Shown piece after piece: positions 1 to 9,877 of a stretch of 64,000 nucleotides of DNA. Source of the DNA: Parafrankia elaeagni. GTDB taxonomy: Bacteria > Actinomycetota > Actinomycetes > Frankiales > Frankiaceae. Both the position numbers and the translations under genes were made by a program. The DNA lies in NCBI RefSeq assembly GCF_000374165.1, contig NZ_KB893719.1, positions 55,278 through 119,277 on the forward strand, read 5' to 3'. The notes beneath the pieces are model-generated. The model saw only the letters and a program-made list of their open reading frames with translations, ran no database searches and had not been told where the DNA came from. Each line of letters opens with the position of its first letter. Position 1 is the first letter of the stretch.

Positions 1-988
1 CGGCGGCCCGCAACGTCCACGGCGGCTTGGCTCCGGCCGCGCCCTTGAGGAAGATCTCCTGCGCCGCGCTGCTCTCCACGATCATGCCGATCTCGCCGCG
101 GGCGAAGGCGGGGTAGGCCTGGTCCTGCGAGAGCTTCGGGCTGGCACCGGAGGCGACCAGGTCCTGGGCCATCCTCACGGCGGCGACGGCCGGGGCCTCG
201 GCGAAGGTCAGCCTCGTCCGGTCCTCGGAGATCACCGAGCCGCCGTTGGAGGCGACCAGCGCCTGGTAGCACCAGTCACCGGAGACCTTGGTGAGACAGT
301 CGATGTAGCTGCCGTCCTTGCCGGTCCTCTCCGTGATGGCGAGCGCGGCGGTCCTGAACTCCGCCCAGGTCGTCGGCGGCTTCTCCGGGTCGAGGCCGGC
401 CTGGCGGAACAGGTCGGCGTTGTAGTAGAGCACCGGCGTCGAGAAGACGAACGGCACGCCGTACGTCTTGCCGTCGGCGTCGCCGAGCGTGCGGGCGGGC
501 GGGGCGAACGGGTGTGTCCCCGCGAAGTTCGCCTGGACGGCGTCGCGCCCGACGACGTCGTCGAGCGGCTTCGCGCCGAGCGCGTCCACGGTGTAGTCGA
601 GGTCACCGAAGGTGAGCTGGGCGACGTCGGGGGCGTTGCCGGTCGCGAGCTGCGCCTGGATGCTGGCGGTCGCGGCGCTGCCGTAGCCCTTGAGGGTCGA
701 GGTCTGCGGCTTCTGCGCGGTCACGGTGATGTTCGGGTGGCTCTTCTGGAAGTCGGCGATCAGGCTGTCGAAGGTGTCCGTCCACGGACCGGCCTGGGCG
801 AGGTTGTAGCTCTCGAAGACGATCGAGACCTTCTGGCCCGGGCCGAGTTCGGGCACCACGTTCGCAGTGGTGGTGGATGTCTGGTCGCCGTCACCGTCGT
901 CGGATCCGCAGGCGGCGAGACCGAGGGTGAGGGCGAGTGCGGCAGCGCACGCGGCCGCCGTGCCGCGGGCTGAGCGCCGTCGAAACAC
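1..988 (-). CDS. ABC sugar transporter substrate-binding lipoprotein (3' end outside window)
   Basis: Partial gene running off the left edge; about 329 codons are visible. The product starts with an Arg-rich signal peptide and a lipobox (leucine-rich stretch then LAACGS), so it is predicted to be a lipid-anchored extracellular binding protein. Family 1 features follow: an early VSIVFESYN strand, then SIQAQLATGNAPDVAQL and a YGVPFVFSTPVLYYNADLF stretch typical of maltose/glycerol-3-phosphate-type binding proteins. The GTG start at 988 is chosen because AAGGAG lies 6 nt upstream; an in-frame ATG at 1009 lacks a better site. It lies 52 bp downstream of a MalK-type ATPase on the same strand, so the two probably serve one importer, with the permeases beyond the window. 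The sugar cannot be told from sequence. Confidence 0.88.
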   Translation of the reverse strand, partial: MFRRRSARGTAAACAAALALTLGLAACGSDDGDGDQTSTTTANVVPELGPGQKVSIVFESYNLAQAGPWTDTFDSLIADFQKSHPNITVTAQKPQTSTLKGYGSAATASIQAQLATGNAPDVAQLTFGDLDYTVDALGAKPLDDVVGRDAVQANFAGTHPFAPPARTLGDADGKTYGVPFVFSTPVLYYNADLFRQAGLDPEKPPTTWAEFRTAALAITERTGKDGSYIDCLTKVSGDWCYQALVASNGGSVISEDRTRLTFAEAPAVAAVRMAQDLVASGASPKLSQDQAYPAFARGEIGMIVESSAAQEIFLKGAAGAKPPWTLRAA

Positions 989-1040
989 AGCGTGCTCCTT
1001 CAGGTTCATGCATCTGGGCGTTCTGTCTGTGCTGTCTGTT

Positions 1041-2195
<1,155 letters not shown>

Positions 2196-2457
2196 GGTGC
2201 TGGTTCCTCCCCCCGGGACACGGCGCGCGCAACGTTGCGTGCCCCGCGTGCTTCCCCCGACGCTGCTGGTGCGCCACCGGGGCGGCCCGGCAGCCCCGTT
2301 GCCCCCGGGCCTTCCCCGGTACGCGCAAACGCAGAATACGGAGCCTGGATATTCACGGGGCAGCCGATTGCGGATCCGGATGAACCGATCGCCAGCCCGG
2401 ATTACCAACCCACGGTGAATTCACCGGGAATCACACGGATCTACTTTCCGGTGTATT

Positions 2458-3477
2458 TCAGATGTCCAGTTCCAGACGTTCACCGTGGCTTCGGGAGACG
2501 CAGACCATCATCGTCCGGCCGCTGGCCCGCTCGGCCGCGCTCAGGACGGTGTCGCGATGCTCCACCTCACCGGCGACGACGGCGGTCTCGCAGCTGCCGC
2601 AGGTGCCGTCCCGGCAGGAGGAGGCGACCGTCGCACCGGCCGCCTCCAGCGCGGCCAGGATGCTCTGCCCGGCCCGCACCGTGAGGATCTGCCCGCTGCG
2701 GGCCAACCGCAGCTCGAAGGCCTGGTCGCTGTCTCGGCTGGCGGGCTGCGCCGGGCGGAACCGCTCGACGTGCAGCGCCTCGGCCGGCCAGTCGGCGCAG
2801 GCCTGCTCGACGGCGGTGAGCAGGGCCTCCGGCCCGCAGCAGTAGACCGCGGTCTGCTCGCCGAGGCCGGAGTGGCGAAGGTCGTCGAGGACGGCGCCGA
2901 TCGGGAGCAGCCCGTGGGTGTCCTGCGGGTGCAGGAGGACCCGCTCGCCGTGGCGGTCGGCGAGATCGCCGGCGAACGCCATCGCCTCGCGCCGCCGGCC
3001 GCCGTAGAGCAGGCGCCAGTCGGCGCCGCGTGCGGCCAGTTCCCTGGCCATCGGCAGCAGCGGGGTGATCCCGATGCCACCGGCGATGAGCAGGTAGTTC
3101 GGTGCGGCGACCAGCGGGAAGGCGTTGCGGGGGCGGCCTGCCGTGAGCAGTGTGCCGGCGGCCACCCGGTCGTGCAGGTGCACCGAGCCGCCCCGGCCGG
3201 CGGCCTCGCGCAGCACCGCGACCTGCCAGCTGCCCCGGTCGGCGGGATCTCCGCACAGCGAGTACTGGCGGATCATCCCCGGGCGGACCGTGATGTCCAC
3301 GTGGGCGCCCGGCGTCCAGGCCGGCAGCGGCTCCCCGGCGGGGTCGGCCAGCTCGAGGCAGACCACGTCGTGTGCCACCCGCCGCCGGGCGCGGACCACC
3401 ACTGTGAGATCCGGCCCGGCCGGCAGGGCCGGTCCCCCGGCAGAGGGGCCGGGAGACGAGGAGAAGGAGACGGACAC
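2458..3477 (-). CDS. Ferredoxin reductase / phthalate-dioxygenase-reductase-type flavoprotein with C-terminal 2Fe-2S domain
   Basis: Three-domain electron-transfer protein, 339 aa. An N-terminal FMN/FAD-binding barrel contains RQYSLCG (about 95-101), followed by a nucleotide-binding domain with GGIGITPLLPMA and a CCGPEAL motif, then a plant-type 2Fe-2S ferredoxin domain with CRDGTCGSC and a final Cys in MMVCVS. It should move electrons from NAD(P)H through flavin and iron-sulfur to an oxygenase. No Rieske oxygenase is nearby; three P450s lie within 6 kb, so it may serve them, although the family more often pairs with dioxygenases or demethylases. The GTG start at 3477 has GGGAGG six bases upstream. 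A LysR gene sits 78 bp upstream on the same strand. Confidence 0.9.
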   Translation of the reverse strand: MSVSFSSSPGPSAGGPALPAGPDLTVVVRARRRVAHDVVCLELADPAGEPLPAWTPGAHVDITVRPGMIRQYSLCGDPADRGSWQVAVLREAAGRGGSVHLHDRVAAGTLLTAGRPRNAFPLVAAPNYLLIAGGIGITPLLPMARELAARGADWRLLYGGRRREAMAFAGDLADRHGERVLLHPQDTHGLLPIGAVLDDLRHSGLGEQTAVYCCGPEALLTAVEQACADWPAEALHVERFRPAQPASRDSDQAFELRLARSGQILTVRAGQSILAALEAAGATVASSCRDGTCGSCETAVVAGEVEHRDTVLSAAERASGRTMMVCVSRSHGERLELDI

Positions 3478-3555
3478 GAGCGACCTCCCGCGGAATTCCG
3501 CACGGTCACGACATATGCCCTGCCACGGTAACGATGAATTCGCCCGGGCGAACCG

Positions 3556-4521
3556 TCAGCACGCGGTCATTGAAACATCTGATCGATGTTTTCCGGAAAA
3601 ACGATCGATCTTCTCGCCGGCGGCCACGGCGGGGTCGTGGCACAGGTCCGCCTCAGCGCTTTCCAGGCTGTCGAGCAGCGTTTCCACCAGTCGGGTGCGG
3701 GGCGGCCGCCACACGACGTGCACGGGTACCGACGGGACCGGGTCGACGAGCGGAACGGCACGCGCCCCGGCGATACCGAGCGCGCGTTCCCGGGAGGCGA
3801 ACCCGACCACCGGCCGGGTGGTGACCAACAATGCGCTGGCGCCGGGGTCGTCGACCTCGGCCACCACCCGCAGCCTGATACCGGCACGGTCGGCGGAGCG
3901 GGACATCGTGTCGTAGAAGGCGGGGCACTGCGTGCGGTGAAACAGCAGGCAGGGCTGCCGTTCCAGGTCACCGAACGGCACCTGGGCACGGCCGGCCCAT
4001 TCGTGGTGCTCCCCCACGACGGCGAGGATGCGCACCCGCAGCACCTCCCGTGACTGCAGACTGGAGGTGGGCGGCAGACCGAAGATGAAGCCGACGTCCA
4101 GCTCGCCGCTGAGCAGACTCTTGATCTGGGGTCCGGTCCGCCGTTCCCACAGGCGCGGCTCGACCCCGGGGTGGGAGGCGTGCAGCCGCGCCAGCGTCGG
4201 CGGGAGAATGCGGTGCCCGGCCGGCAGGTTGAATCCGATGTTGATCCGCCCGGCCCGGCCGGCGGCGGTGTCACGGGTGATTTCGAGGGTGCGGCGCTTC
4301 AGTTCAAGAATTCTCTTCGCCTCGCCCCTGAACGCCTGACCGGCAGGAGTGAGACGTACCTCACGCGAGTTTCTCGCGACCAGCTTGACACCGACCTCAC
4401 GCTCAAGGCGGGCCAGATGCTGGCTCAGCGAGGGCTGAGTCAGGTTGAGCCGCCGCGCGGCCCGCCCGAAATGGACTTCTTCGGCGATGGCGAGAAAAGA
4501 GACCAGATGTCGGAACTCCAC
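3556..4521 (-). CDS. LysR-family transcriptional regulator
   Basis: A 321-aa DNA-binding regulator. The N-terminal winged helix-turn-helix is clear (HFGRAARRLNLTQPSLSQHL, about 18-37) and is followed by the coiled linker and a two-subdomain effector-binding region starting near residue 90 (INIGFNLPAG). The GTG start at 4521 is supported by GGAGG six bases upstream. The next gene on the same strand, 78 bp downstream, is the ferredoxin reductase, which is a plausible target. The aromatic and CoA-linked catabolic gene content of the area fits a LysR responding to a small organic acid, but the effector is unknown. Confidence 0.92.
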   Translation of the reverse strand: MEFRHLVSFLAIAEEVHFGRAARRLNLTQPSLSQHLARLEREVGVKLVARNSREVRLTPAGQAFRGEAKRILELKRRTLEITRDTAAGRAGRINIGFNLPAGHRILPPTLARLHASHPGVEPRLWERRTGPQIKSLLSGELDVGFIFGLPPTSSLQSREVLRVRILAVVGEHHEWAGRAQVPFGDLERQPCLLFHRTQCPAFYDTMSRSADRAGIRLRVVAEVDDPGASALLVTTRPVVGFASRERALGIAGARAVPLVDPVPSVPVHVVWRPPRTRLVETLLDSLESAEADLCHDPAVAAGEKIDRFSGKHRSDVSMTAC

Positions 4522-4979
4522 GAGTTTCCTCCCTCATTCCCCCGTCCGCCAGTGTAGTCCGGACGCCTAACGGGCGATGAAGTCGGAGTTAGCCCGAGTA
4601 ATTCTTCGGATGACCGTGTGGAGCGTTGCCCCGGCAATCACGCCGACCGCCGCCAGAAAATGTGTTCCACGCCTCTTCCCGGCGGATTCGGCACGGATCC
4701 GCCCGCCACGGCGTACGGATGCCGCCGACCGTGGCACCCAACACGGCAGAGTACCGCCCGAAAAAAAGTAGGCTATCGGACGAAACGGACAGGGAATGGC
4801 GGGGTTCGCACCGGGGAATTCCGCCGGCTCCGCCGCACGCCCCGGGAACGGGCGTCGTCAGGACGCCGCGCAGGCGACCGGCCCGGCGGCCCGGAGCCCC
4901 GGAGCCCCGGGGCCCCGGGGCCCGCATCGCGATGCCGGTGATGGTCGGGGGCGACGGCTGAGGGGGCGACGGCCGAGGG
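4522..4979. other. Intergenic region upstream of the LysR gene, candidate autoregulatory site
   Basis: About 460 bp without a convincing gene; open frames here show no family similarity or normal codon bias. The part nearest the LysR start is less GC-rich and holds an interrupted inverted repeat (CTAAC at 4567-4571, GTTAG at 4588-4592) and an 8-bp palindrome GTCCGGAC at about 4557-4564. On the minus strand TACACT, a possible -10 hexamer, lies about 30 bp upstream of the start, without a good -35. LysR regulators commonly bind such dyads upstream of their own gene; here this is only suggestive. The rest (about 4800-4979) is low-complexity GC-rich sequence between two minus-strand genes. Confidence 0.35.
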
Positions 4980-6257
4980 TCAGCCGGTGACCCGCACCGG
5001 AAGCTCCGACATCCCGCGGACCACGATGTTCGGCCGGTAGGGGGGCGGATCCGCCAGCGGGGTGATGCTGCTCAGCCGGGTGGCGATGCCGCGCAGCGCC
5101 TCGCCCACCTCGAGACGCACCAGCGGTGCGCCGAGGCAGTAGTGCAGGCCCATCCCCAGCGCGAGATGCCGGTTCACCTTCTCCCCACCCGCGTAGCGGT
5201 CAATGCGCAGCCGGTCGGGTTCGGTGAACGCCTGCGGGTCGCGGTTGGCCGAGCCGATCATCACGATGACCGCCTCGCCCGGGGTGAACGTCCGACCCGA
5301 GACCGTCACCTCGCCACGGGCCGTGCGGGTCGTGACCTGCGCCGGCGGGTCGAGCCGCAGCATCTCCTCGACCGCGGGCAGTGCCAGGTCGGGGTCCTTG
5401 CGCAGCGCGTCCAGCTGCGCGGGATCCCGCATCAGCGCGAGGACACCGTTGCCGATCAGGTTCACGGTGGTCTCGTGCCCGGCGACCACGAGGATGAGCA
5501 GCGTGCCGAGGAGCTCGGTGGTGGTGAGCCGGTCGCCCTCGGCGTACACCTGCCCGAGGGCGGAGATCAGGTCGTCGCGCGGGTCGGCCCGGCGGGCCTC
5601 GACGAGTCCGCCGAAGAACTCCCGGAACTCGTTCACGGCGGCGGTGCGGGCGGCGAGCTCCGCCGGGGAGAGCAGGGCGTCGGGGTCCAGCCCGCGTGCG
5701 ATGCCGGCGGACATCCTGCGCACGGCGCCATGCTCGGACGCCGGCACGCCCAGCAGGTCGCAGATCATCGTCAACGGCAGCGGGTAGGCGAAGTCCTCGA
5801 TCAGGTCGACCTCGCCGGCGGCCAGAGCGGCGTCGAGCAGGCCGTCGACGACGCGGCGCGCGGTCGGGCGGGTCGCCTCGATCGTGCGCGGGGTGAAGGC
5901 CCGGCTCACCAGACCACGCAGCCGGGTGTGGTCCGGCGGTTCCATCCACAGGAACGACCCGGGCAGTTCGACGTCGCTGTCCGGGTGCAGCAGGTCGGAT
6001 TCCTCGGCGTGGCTCCACACCGGGTCGGCGAGGATCGCGGCGCACTCCGCGTAGCCGGGGACGAGCGACGTCCCGAGCGGGCCGTCGACGAACAGGCCGG
6101 CCTCGCGCAGCGTGCGGTAGGCCTGGTAGGGGTCGTGCCGCCAGGCCGGGTCAAAGGCGTCGATCACAGCCTGGCCGACCTTCGCGTCACCGACGGCGCT
6201 GTGGGCTCCGGTGGAACTGTGGGCTCCGGTGGAACTGTGGGCTCCGGTGGCGGTCAC
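4980..6257 (-). CDS. Cytochrome P450
   Basis: A 425-aa soluble bacterial P450 (heme-thiolate monooxygenase). Visible motifs are FLWMEPPDHTRLR in the C-helix region, I-helix AGHETT (about 259-264, acid/alcohol pair for O2 activation), ExxR as EMLR (about 298-301), and the heme loop LGMGLHYCLG with Cys at about 374. The usual Phe opening that loop is Leu here. The GTG start at 6257 overlaps the upstream thioesterase stop by 4 nt (GTGA), so the two are translationally coupled. The N-terminus holds a repeated TGAHSS segment coded by an 18-bp tandem repeat, likely disordered. Electron donors may be the ferredoxin and reductase genes nearby. Substrate unknown. Confidence 0.93.
   Translation of the reverse strand: MTATGAHSSTGAHSSTGAHSAVGDAKVGQAVIDAFDPAWRHDPYQAYRTLREAGLFVDGPLGTSLVPGYAECAAILADPVWSHAEESDLLHPDSDVELPGSFLWMEPPDHTRLRGLVSRAFTPRTIEATRPTARRVVDGLLDAALAAGEVDLIEDFAYPLPLTMICDLLGVPASEHGAVRRMSAGIARGLDPDALLSPAELAARTAAVNEFREFFGGLVEARRADPRDDLISALGQVYAEGDRLTTTELLGTLLILVVAGHETTVNLIGNGVLALMRDPAQLDALRKDPDLALPAVEEMLRLDPPAQVTTRTARGEVTVSGRTFTPGEAVIVMIGSANRDPQAFTEPDRLRIDRYAGGEKVNRHLALGMGLHYCLGAPLVRLEVGEALRGIATRLSSITPLADPPPYRPNIVVRGMSELPVRVTG
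6199..6252. repeat. 18-bp tandem repeat, three copies, in the P450 5' coding end
   Basis: Three head-to-tail copies of an 18-bp unit (CTGTGGGCTCCGGTGGAA on the plus strand) at 6199-6216, 6217-6234 and 6235-6252, the last differing in its final two bases. The length is a multiple of three, so copy-number change keeps frame and only varies the TGAHSS repeat count at the P450 N-terminus. It lies immediately inside the start codon and beside the stop of the overlapping thioesterase gene. Confidence 0.9.
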
Positions 6258-6823
6258 GCCGGGCCACCCGCGGCCTCGAACAGCAGGCAGGTGGACGTCC
6301 CGTGTGCCACCAGCGCGCCGGCGTGGTTGGTCACCCGGGCCTCGGCTGTGGCCGTGCGGCGTCCGACGTGGACGGCGGTGGCGACACAGGTCAGCGCCGC
6401 GTCGTCGAGGGCGACAGCGCGGATGAAGTTCACCTTCAGTTCGAGCGTGGTGTAGAGCATGCCGTCGGGCAGCCGGGTGTAGACGGCGCTGCCCATCGCG
6501 GTGTCCATCAGTGTGCTGATCACTCCGCCGTGCACCGTGTACATCGCGTTGGCGGCGGCCGGGGACGGGGTGAGCGTCCACACCGACAGGCCGTCGCCGA
6601 GCTCGCTGAGCAGCACGCCGAGCGAGTGGCCGACGCCGATGCCGGCGGTCAGGCCGTGGGAGACCAGGTCGGTGAGCTCGCGCAGCCGCCGCGCCTGCCC
6701 CGTCTCGGCGGCCTCGTCCGCCCGCCCGGGACGTTCCGGGTGTTCGGGTTGCTCAGGTTGCTCGGGTTCCTCGGCGCTGACGACTGGCTCGGCGGCGCGG
6801 TCCCGGTCCAGGGTGCGGTCCAT
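6254..6823 (-). CDS. PaaI-family hotdog thioesterase
   Basis: A 189-aa hotdog-fold protein predicted to hydrolyse an acyl- or aryl-CoA thioester. The fold shows VHGGVISTLMDTAMGSAV (about 105-122), matching the HGG...D active-site pattern of PaaI/YdiI thioesterases, and LELKVNFIRA in the next strand. The first 50 residues are acidic and Pro/Glu-rich (EEPEQPEQPEHPERP) and lie outside the fold. ATG 6823 is chosen because GGGAGA lies 9 nt upstream; the frame is open further but without signal. Its stop overlaps the start of the downstream P450, pointing to a shared transcript. A P450 with a thioesterase suggests oxidation and release of CoA-linked acids, as an inference. Confidence 0.86.
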   Translation of the reverse strand: MDRTLDRDRAAEPVVSAEEPEQPEQPEHPERPGRADEAAETGQARRLRELTDLVSHGLTAGIGVGHSLGVLLSELGDGLSVWTLTPSPAAANAMYTVHGGVISTLMDTAMGSAVYTRLPDGMLYTTLELKVNFIRAVALDDAALTCVATAVHVGRRTATAEARVTNHAGALVAHGTSTCLLFEAAGGPA

Positions 6824-7080
6824 GGGCGGCGGTCTCCCGTGCGTCGGTGGCGGCAGGCGATGCGTCGCGCTGCATCGTGACCCCAGCCGCCCGTCCCTGA
6901 CGACATGCATTCGCATCTCTAATCGATCCATGCACCGTGCTCGCCCACGAGGGTTGGCACCGGCCAATCGCGCGATTGGAGTCTGCCGCGCTCGCTGTCG
7001 CACCCGGACGCGGTCCGCCAGAGTGCACCCGAGCCGGGCGGACGGACGCCGTCCGGGCAGCGACCTGACCGGGAGACGCC

Positions 7081-8346
7081 ATGGCCGCCGCAGAGACCGC
7101 CGCGCAGATCTCGACCGGACCCGCCGCCGGGCCCGCCCCGGTGGAGTTCACCGCCTTCCACCCGGCGCACAAGGCCAACCCGTACCTCAACTACCAGCAG
7201 GTGCGGGAGACCCGGCCGCTGTGCCCGTTCATGCTCGGCGACGTCCCCGTCACCGTGCTCACCCGGTACGCGGACCTCGAGACCGTGCTGCAGAGCGACG
7301 ACTGGGTGCACGGCTACGACGCGGACATCAGCCCGTTCCGCGAGGGCAACGCCAGCGCGCCCCGTTCCTTCCTGCGGATGGACCCGCCGGATCACACCCG
7401 GCTGCGCGGGCTGGTGAACAAGGCCTTCACGCCGCGCATCGTGAACGCGATGGCGCCGCGCATCCAGGCGCACGCCGAGCGGCTGGTCGCCGAGGCCCGC
7501 ACCACGGGCACGCTGGAGGTGATCAACGGCTACGCGGCCCTGCTCGCCAGCGCTTCGCTCGGCAAACTGCTGGGTGTGCCCGACGACGTCGGTGCGTCGC
7601 TGCGCGGCTGGGCACTCGCGATCGCCCGCGGCACCGACCCGGACAACCTGCTGACCGAGGACGAGCTGGTGGCCCGCCGGACGGCAACCCTCGACTTCCA
7701 GCGCTACTTCCAGGAGCTCATCGCGCAGCGCCGGGCCCAGCCGACCGACGACCTGGTCAGCATGCTCGCGGCCGCCCGGGACCGGGACGACGCGCTCAGC
7801 GAGACCGAGCTGCTCGGTGTCTCGTCGCTGATGGTCGTCGCCGGGATGGAGACGTCCATCAACTACATCGGGTCGTCGGTGCTGACCCTGCTGCGCCACC
7901 CCGACCAGCTGGCGCTGCTGCGCGCCCGGCCGGAGCTGCTGCACTCCGCCGTCGAGGAGGTGCTGCGCTACGACCCGCCGACGCAGTTCACGATGCGCAC
8001 GGCGTGCCGGCGGACGGAGCTGGCCGGGCGGACCTTCGAACGCGGGGACGGTGTGCTGCTGGTCAGCGCGGCGGCCGGCCGGGACCCGGAGGCCTACCCG
8101 GATCCGGACCGCTTCGACATCACCCGTTATCACGGCCCGCGGCCGGCCCGCCGCCACCTGGGTTTCAGCGTCGGTATTCATTTCTGCCTCGGCGCCCCGC
8201 TGGCACGCATCGAGGCGGCGGCGGCGATCGGCGCGCTGGTCCACGGAACGTCAACGCTTGAGCTCGCGGTGGACGACGCCGAGCTGGTCTACCTTCCGAG
8301 CCTGATCCACCGAGCTCTGGCGACACTTCCGATCCGGGTCGGCTGA
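7081..8346 (+). CDS. Cytochrome P450
   Basis: A 421-aa bacterial P450, divergent from the thioesterase/P450 pair. It has FLRMDPPDHTRLRGL (C-helix area), I-helix AGMETS at about 254-259, where the common Thr is Ser, ExxR as EVLR at about 293-296, and a heme-binding loop GFSVGIHFCLG with Cys at about 369. The residue before the heme loop Gly is Gly-Phe-Ser, close to consensus. The ATG at 7081 follows GGGAGACGCC, a reasonable ribosome site. The 257-bp gap to the divergent thioesterase must hold promoters for both directions. Substrate unknown; the mixture of P450s with CoA-acting genes leans towards lipid, steroid or terpenoid oxidation. Confidence 0.93.
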   Translation: MAAAETAAQISTGPAAGPAPVEFTAFHPAHKANPYLNYQQVRETRPLCPFMLGDVPVTVLTRYADLETVLQSDDWVHGYDADISPFREGNASAPRSFLRMDPPDHTRLRGLVNKAFTPRIVNAMAPRIQAHAERLVAEARTTGTLEVINGYAALLASASLGKLLGVPDDVGASLRGWALAIARGTDPDNLLTEDELVARRTATLDFQRYFQELIAQRRAQPTDDLVSMLAAARDRDDALSETELLGVSSLMVVAGMETSINYIGSSVLTLLRHPDQLALLRARPELLHSAVEEVLRYDPPTQFTMRTACRRTELAGRTFERGDGVLLVSAAAGRDPEAYPDPDRFDITRYHGPRPARRHLGFSVGIHFCLGAPLARIEAAAAIGALVHGTSTLELAVDDAELVYLPSLIHRALATLPIRVG

Positions 8347-8584
8347 CCTGGGCCGCGCCCGCCCCGCACGGTCGCGGCGCATGCCCTGACCGGCGCCTGC
8401 ACGCCCTGACCGGCGCGCGGCGAGGACATCCTGCCGCTGTCTGGCCGTTACCCGGCCGGGCGGCCGGCGTCCAGCCGATCGGCAGGGCACGCTCGGTCAC
8501 GCCCCCTGCAGGGACGCGTCGTTTGTGTCGCCCTGACCCGGATGGGAGACTGGCCGCGAGGCCATGGAAGGAGCAACACAAACT

Positions 8585-9877
8585 GTGAGTGACCTTGAGG
8601 TGCCCGACTACTTCCGGGACGAGAAGCTGGTCGCTGACCCGTACCCGTTCCTCGAGGAGATGCGCGGGCAGTGCCCCGTGCTCCGCGAGAAGCACCACGA
8701 CGTGGTAATGGTGACAGGTTACGAGGAGGCCGTCGAGGTCTTTCACGACTCGGCCACCTTTTCCTCCTGCATCTCGGTGACCGGTCCTTTCCCGGGCTTT
8801 CCCGTCCCGCTCGAGGGCGACGACGTGACCGAGCTGATCGAGCGGCACCGGGACGAGCTGCCGATGAGCGACCAGCTGCCCACGCTGGACCCGCCGACGC
8901 ACACCGCGCACCGCGCGCTGCTGATGCGCCTGATCACCCCGAAGCGGCTGAAGGAGAACGAGGCCCAGATCTGGAACCTCGTCGACCAGATGCTCGAGCC
9001 GTACCTGGCTCAGGGCGCGGGTGAGTTCATCACCGGCTTCGCCGGTCCGTTCACCCTGATGGTGATCGCCGACCTGCTCGGCGTTCCCGAGGAGGACCGC
9101 GAGGAGTTCCTCGACAAGCTGCAGCGCCACCCCGAGACGCAGGGCGGCGGGATCGGCAGCACCGACGACGACCACCTGGCGCACAATCCGCTGGAGTTCC
9201 TCTACCAGCGGTTCAGCGCCTACATCGAGGACCGCCGCGCCGCGCCGCGCGACGACGTCCTGACCGGTCTGGCCAAGGCCACGTTCCCGGACGGGTCGAC
9301 GCCGGAGGTCATCGATGTCGTCCGGGTCGCGGCGAACCTGTTCTCCGCCGGCCAGGAGACGACCGTCCGGCTGCTCAGCACGGCGTTGAAGATCCTCGCG
9401 GAGGACCAGGAGCTGCAGGCGCTGCTGCGCCGCGAGCCGGACCGGGTCGGCAACTTCATCGAGGAGACGCTGCGGCTGGAGAGCCCGGTCAAGGGCGACT
9501 TCCGGCTGTCCCGGGTACCGACGACCGTCGGCGGGGTCGACCTGCCCGCCGGGACGACCGTCATGGTCAGCAACGGCGCGGCGAACCGTGACCCGCGGCG
9601 CTTCGAGAACCCGAACGTGTTCGACGTGACCCGCGCGAACGCCCGTCACCACCTGGCCTTCGGGCGTGGCATCCACACGTGCCCAGGGGCGCCGCTCGCC
9701 CGCGCGGAGGCCCGCGCGGCCATCGAGCGGATCCTGGAGCGCACCACCGAGATCCGGATCGCCGACAGTGTGCACGGCCCGGCCGGCGACCGCCGGTTCA
9801 GCTACCTGCCGACGTTCATCCTGCGGGGTCTGACCCACCTCGCCCTCGAGTTCACCGTCGCACCGAAGGCCATCTGA
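8585..9877 (+). CDS. Cytochrome P450, coupled to a ferredoxin gene
   Basis: A P450 of 430 aa. I-helix AGQETT is at about 255-260, ExxR as ETLR at about 294-297 and the heme loop is HLAFGRGIHTCPG with Cys at about 366; Pro after the cysteine replaces the more usual Leu. The GTG start at 8585 is preferred because AAGGAG ends 11 nt before it; an in-frame ATG at 8564 contains that AAGGAG inside its own codons and has no site of its own. The stop codon overlaps the start of the ferredoxin gene (ATGA), which strongly suggests that the ferredoxin is its redox partner. Confidence 0.93.
   Translation: MSDLEVPDYFRDEKLVADPYPFLEEMRGQCPVLREKHHDVVMVTGYEEAVEVFHDSATFSSCISVTGPFPGFPVPLEGDDVTELIERHRDELPMSDQLPTLDPPTHTAHRALLMRLITPKRLKENEAQIWNLVDQMLEPYLAQGAGEFITGFAGPFTLMVIADLLGVPEEDREEFLDKLQRHPETQGGGIGSTDDDHLAHNPLEFLYQRFSAYIEDRRAAPRDDVLTGLAKATFPDGSTPEVIDVVRVAANLFSAGQETTVRLLSTALKILAEDQELQALLRREPDRVGNFIEETLRLESPVKGDFRLSRVPTTVGGVDLPAGTTVMVSNGAANRDPRRFENPNVFDVTRANARHHLAFGRGIHTCPGAPLARAEARAAIERILERTTEIRIADSVHGPAGDRRFSYLPTFILRGLTHLALEFTVAPKAI

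Noticed and set aside
4589-4927. Short frames in the 4522-4979 gap
   Set aside because: Gly/Arg/Pro-rich low complexity and no ribosome site.
5142-6455. A 437-codon plus-strand frame opposite the first P450
   Set aside because: The minus-strand frame has all P450 motifs; the plus frame is Arg/Gly/Val-rich with no family pattern.
6501-8261. A 586-codon plus-strand frame overlapping the second P450
   Set aside because: It is out of frame with the P450 motifs and becomes Arg/Pro/Ala-rich; shadow frame.
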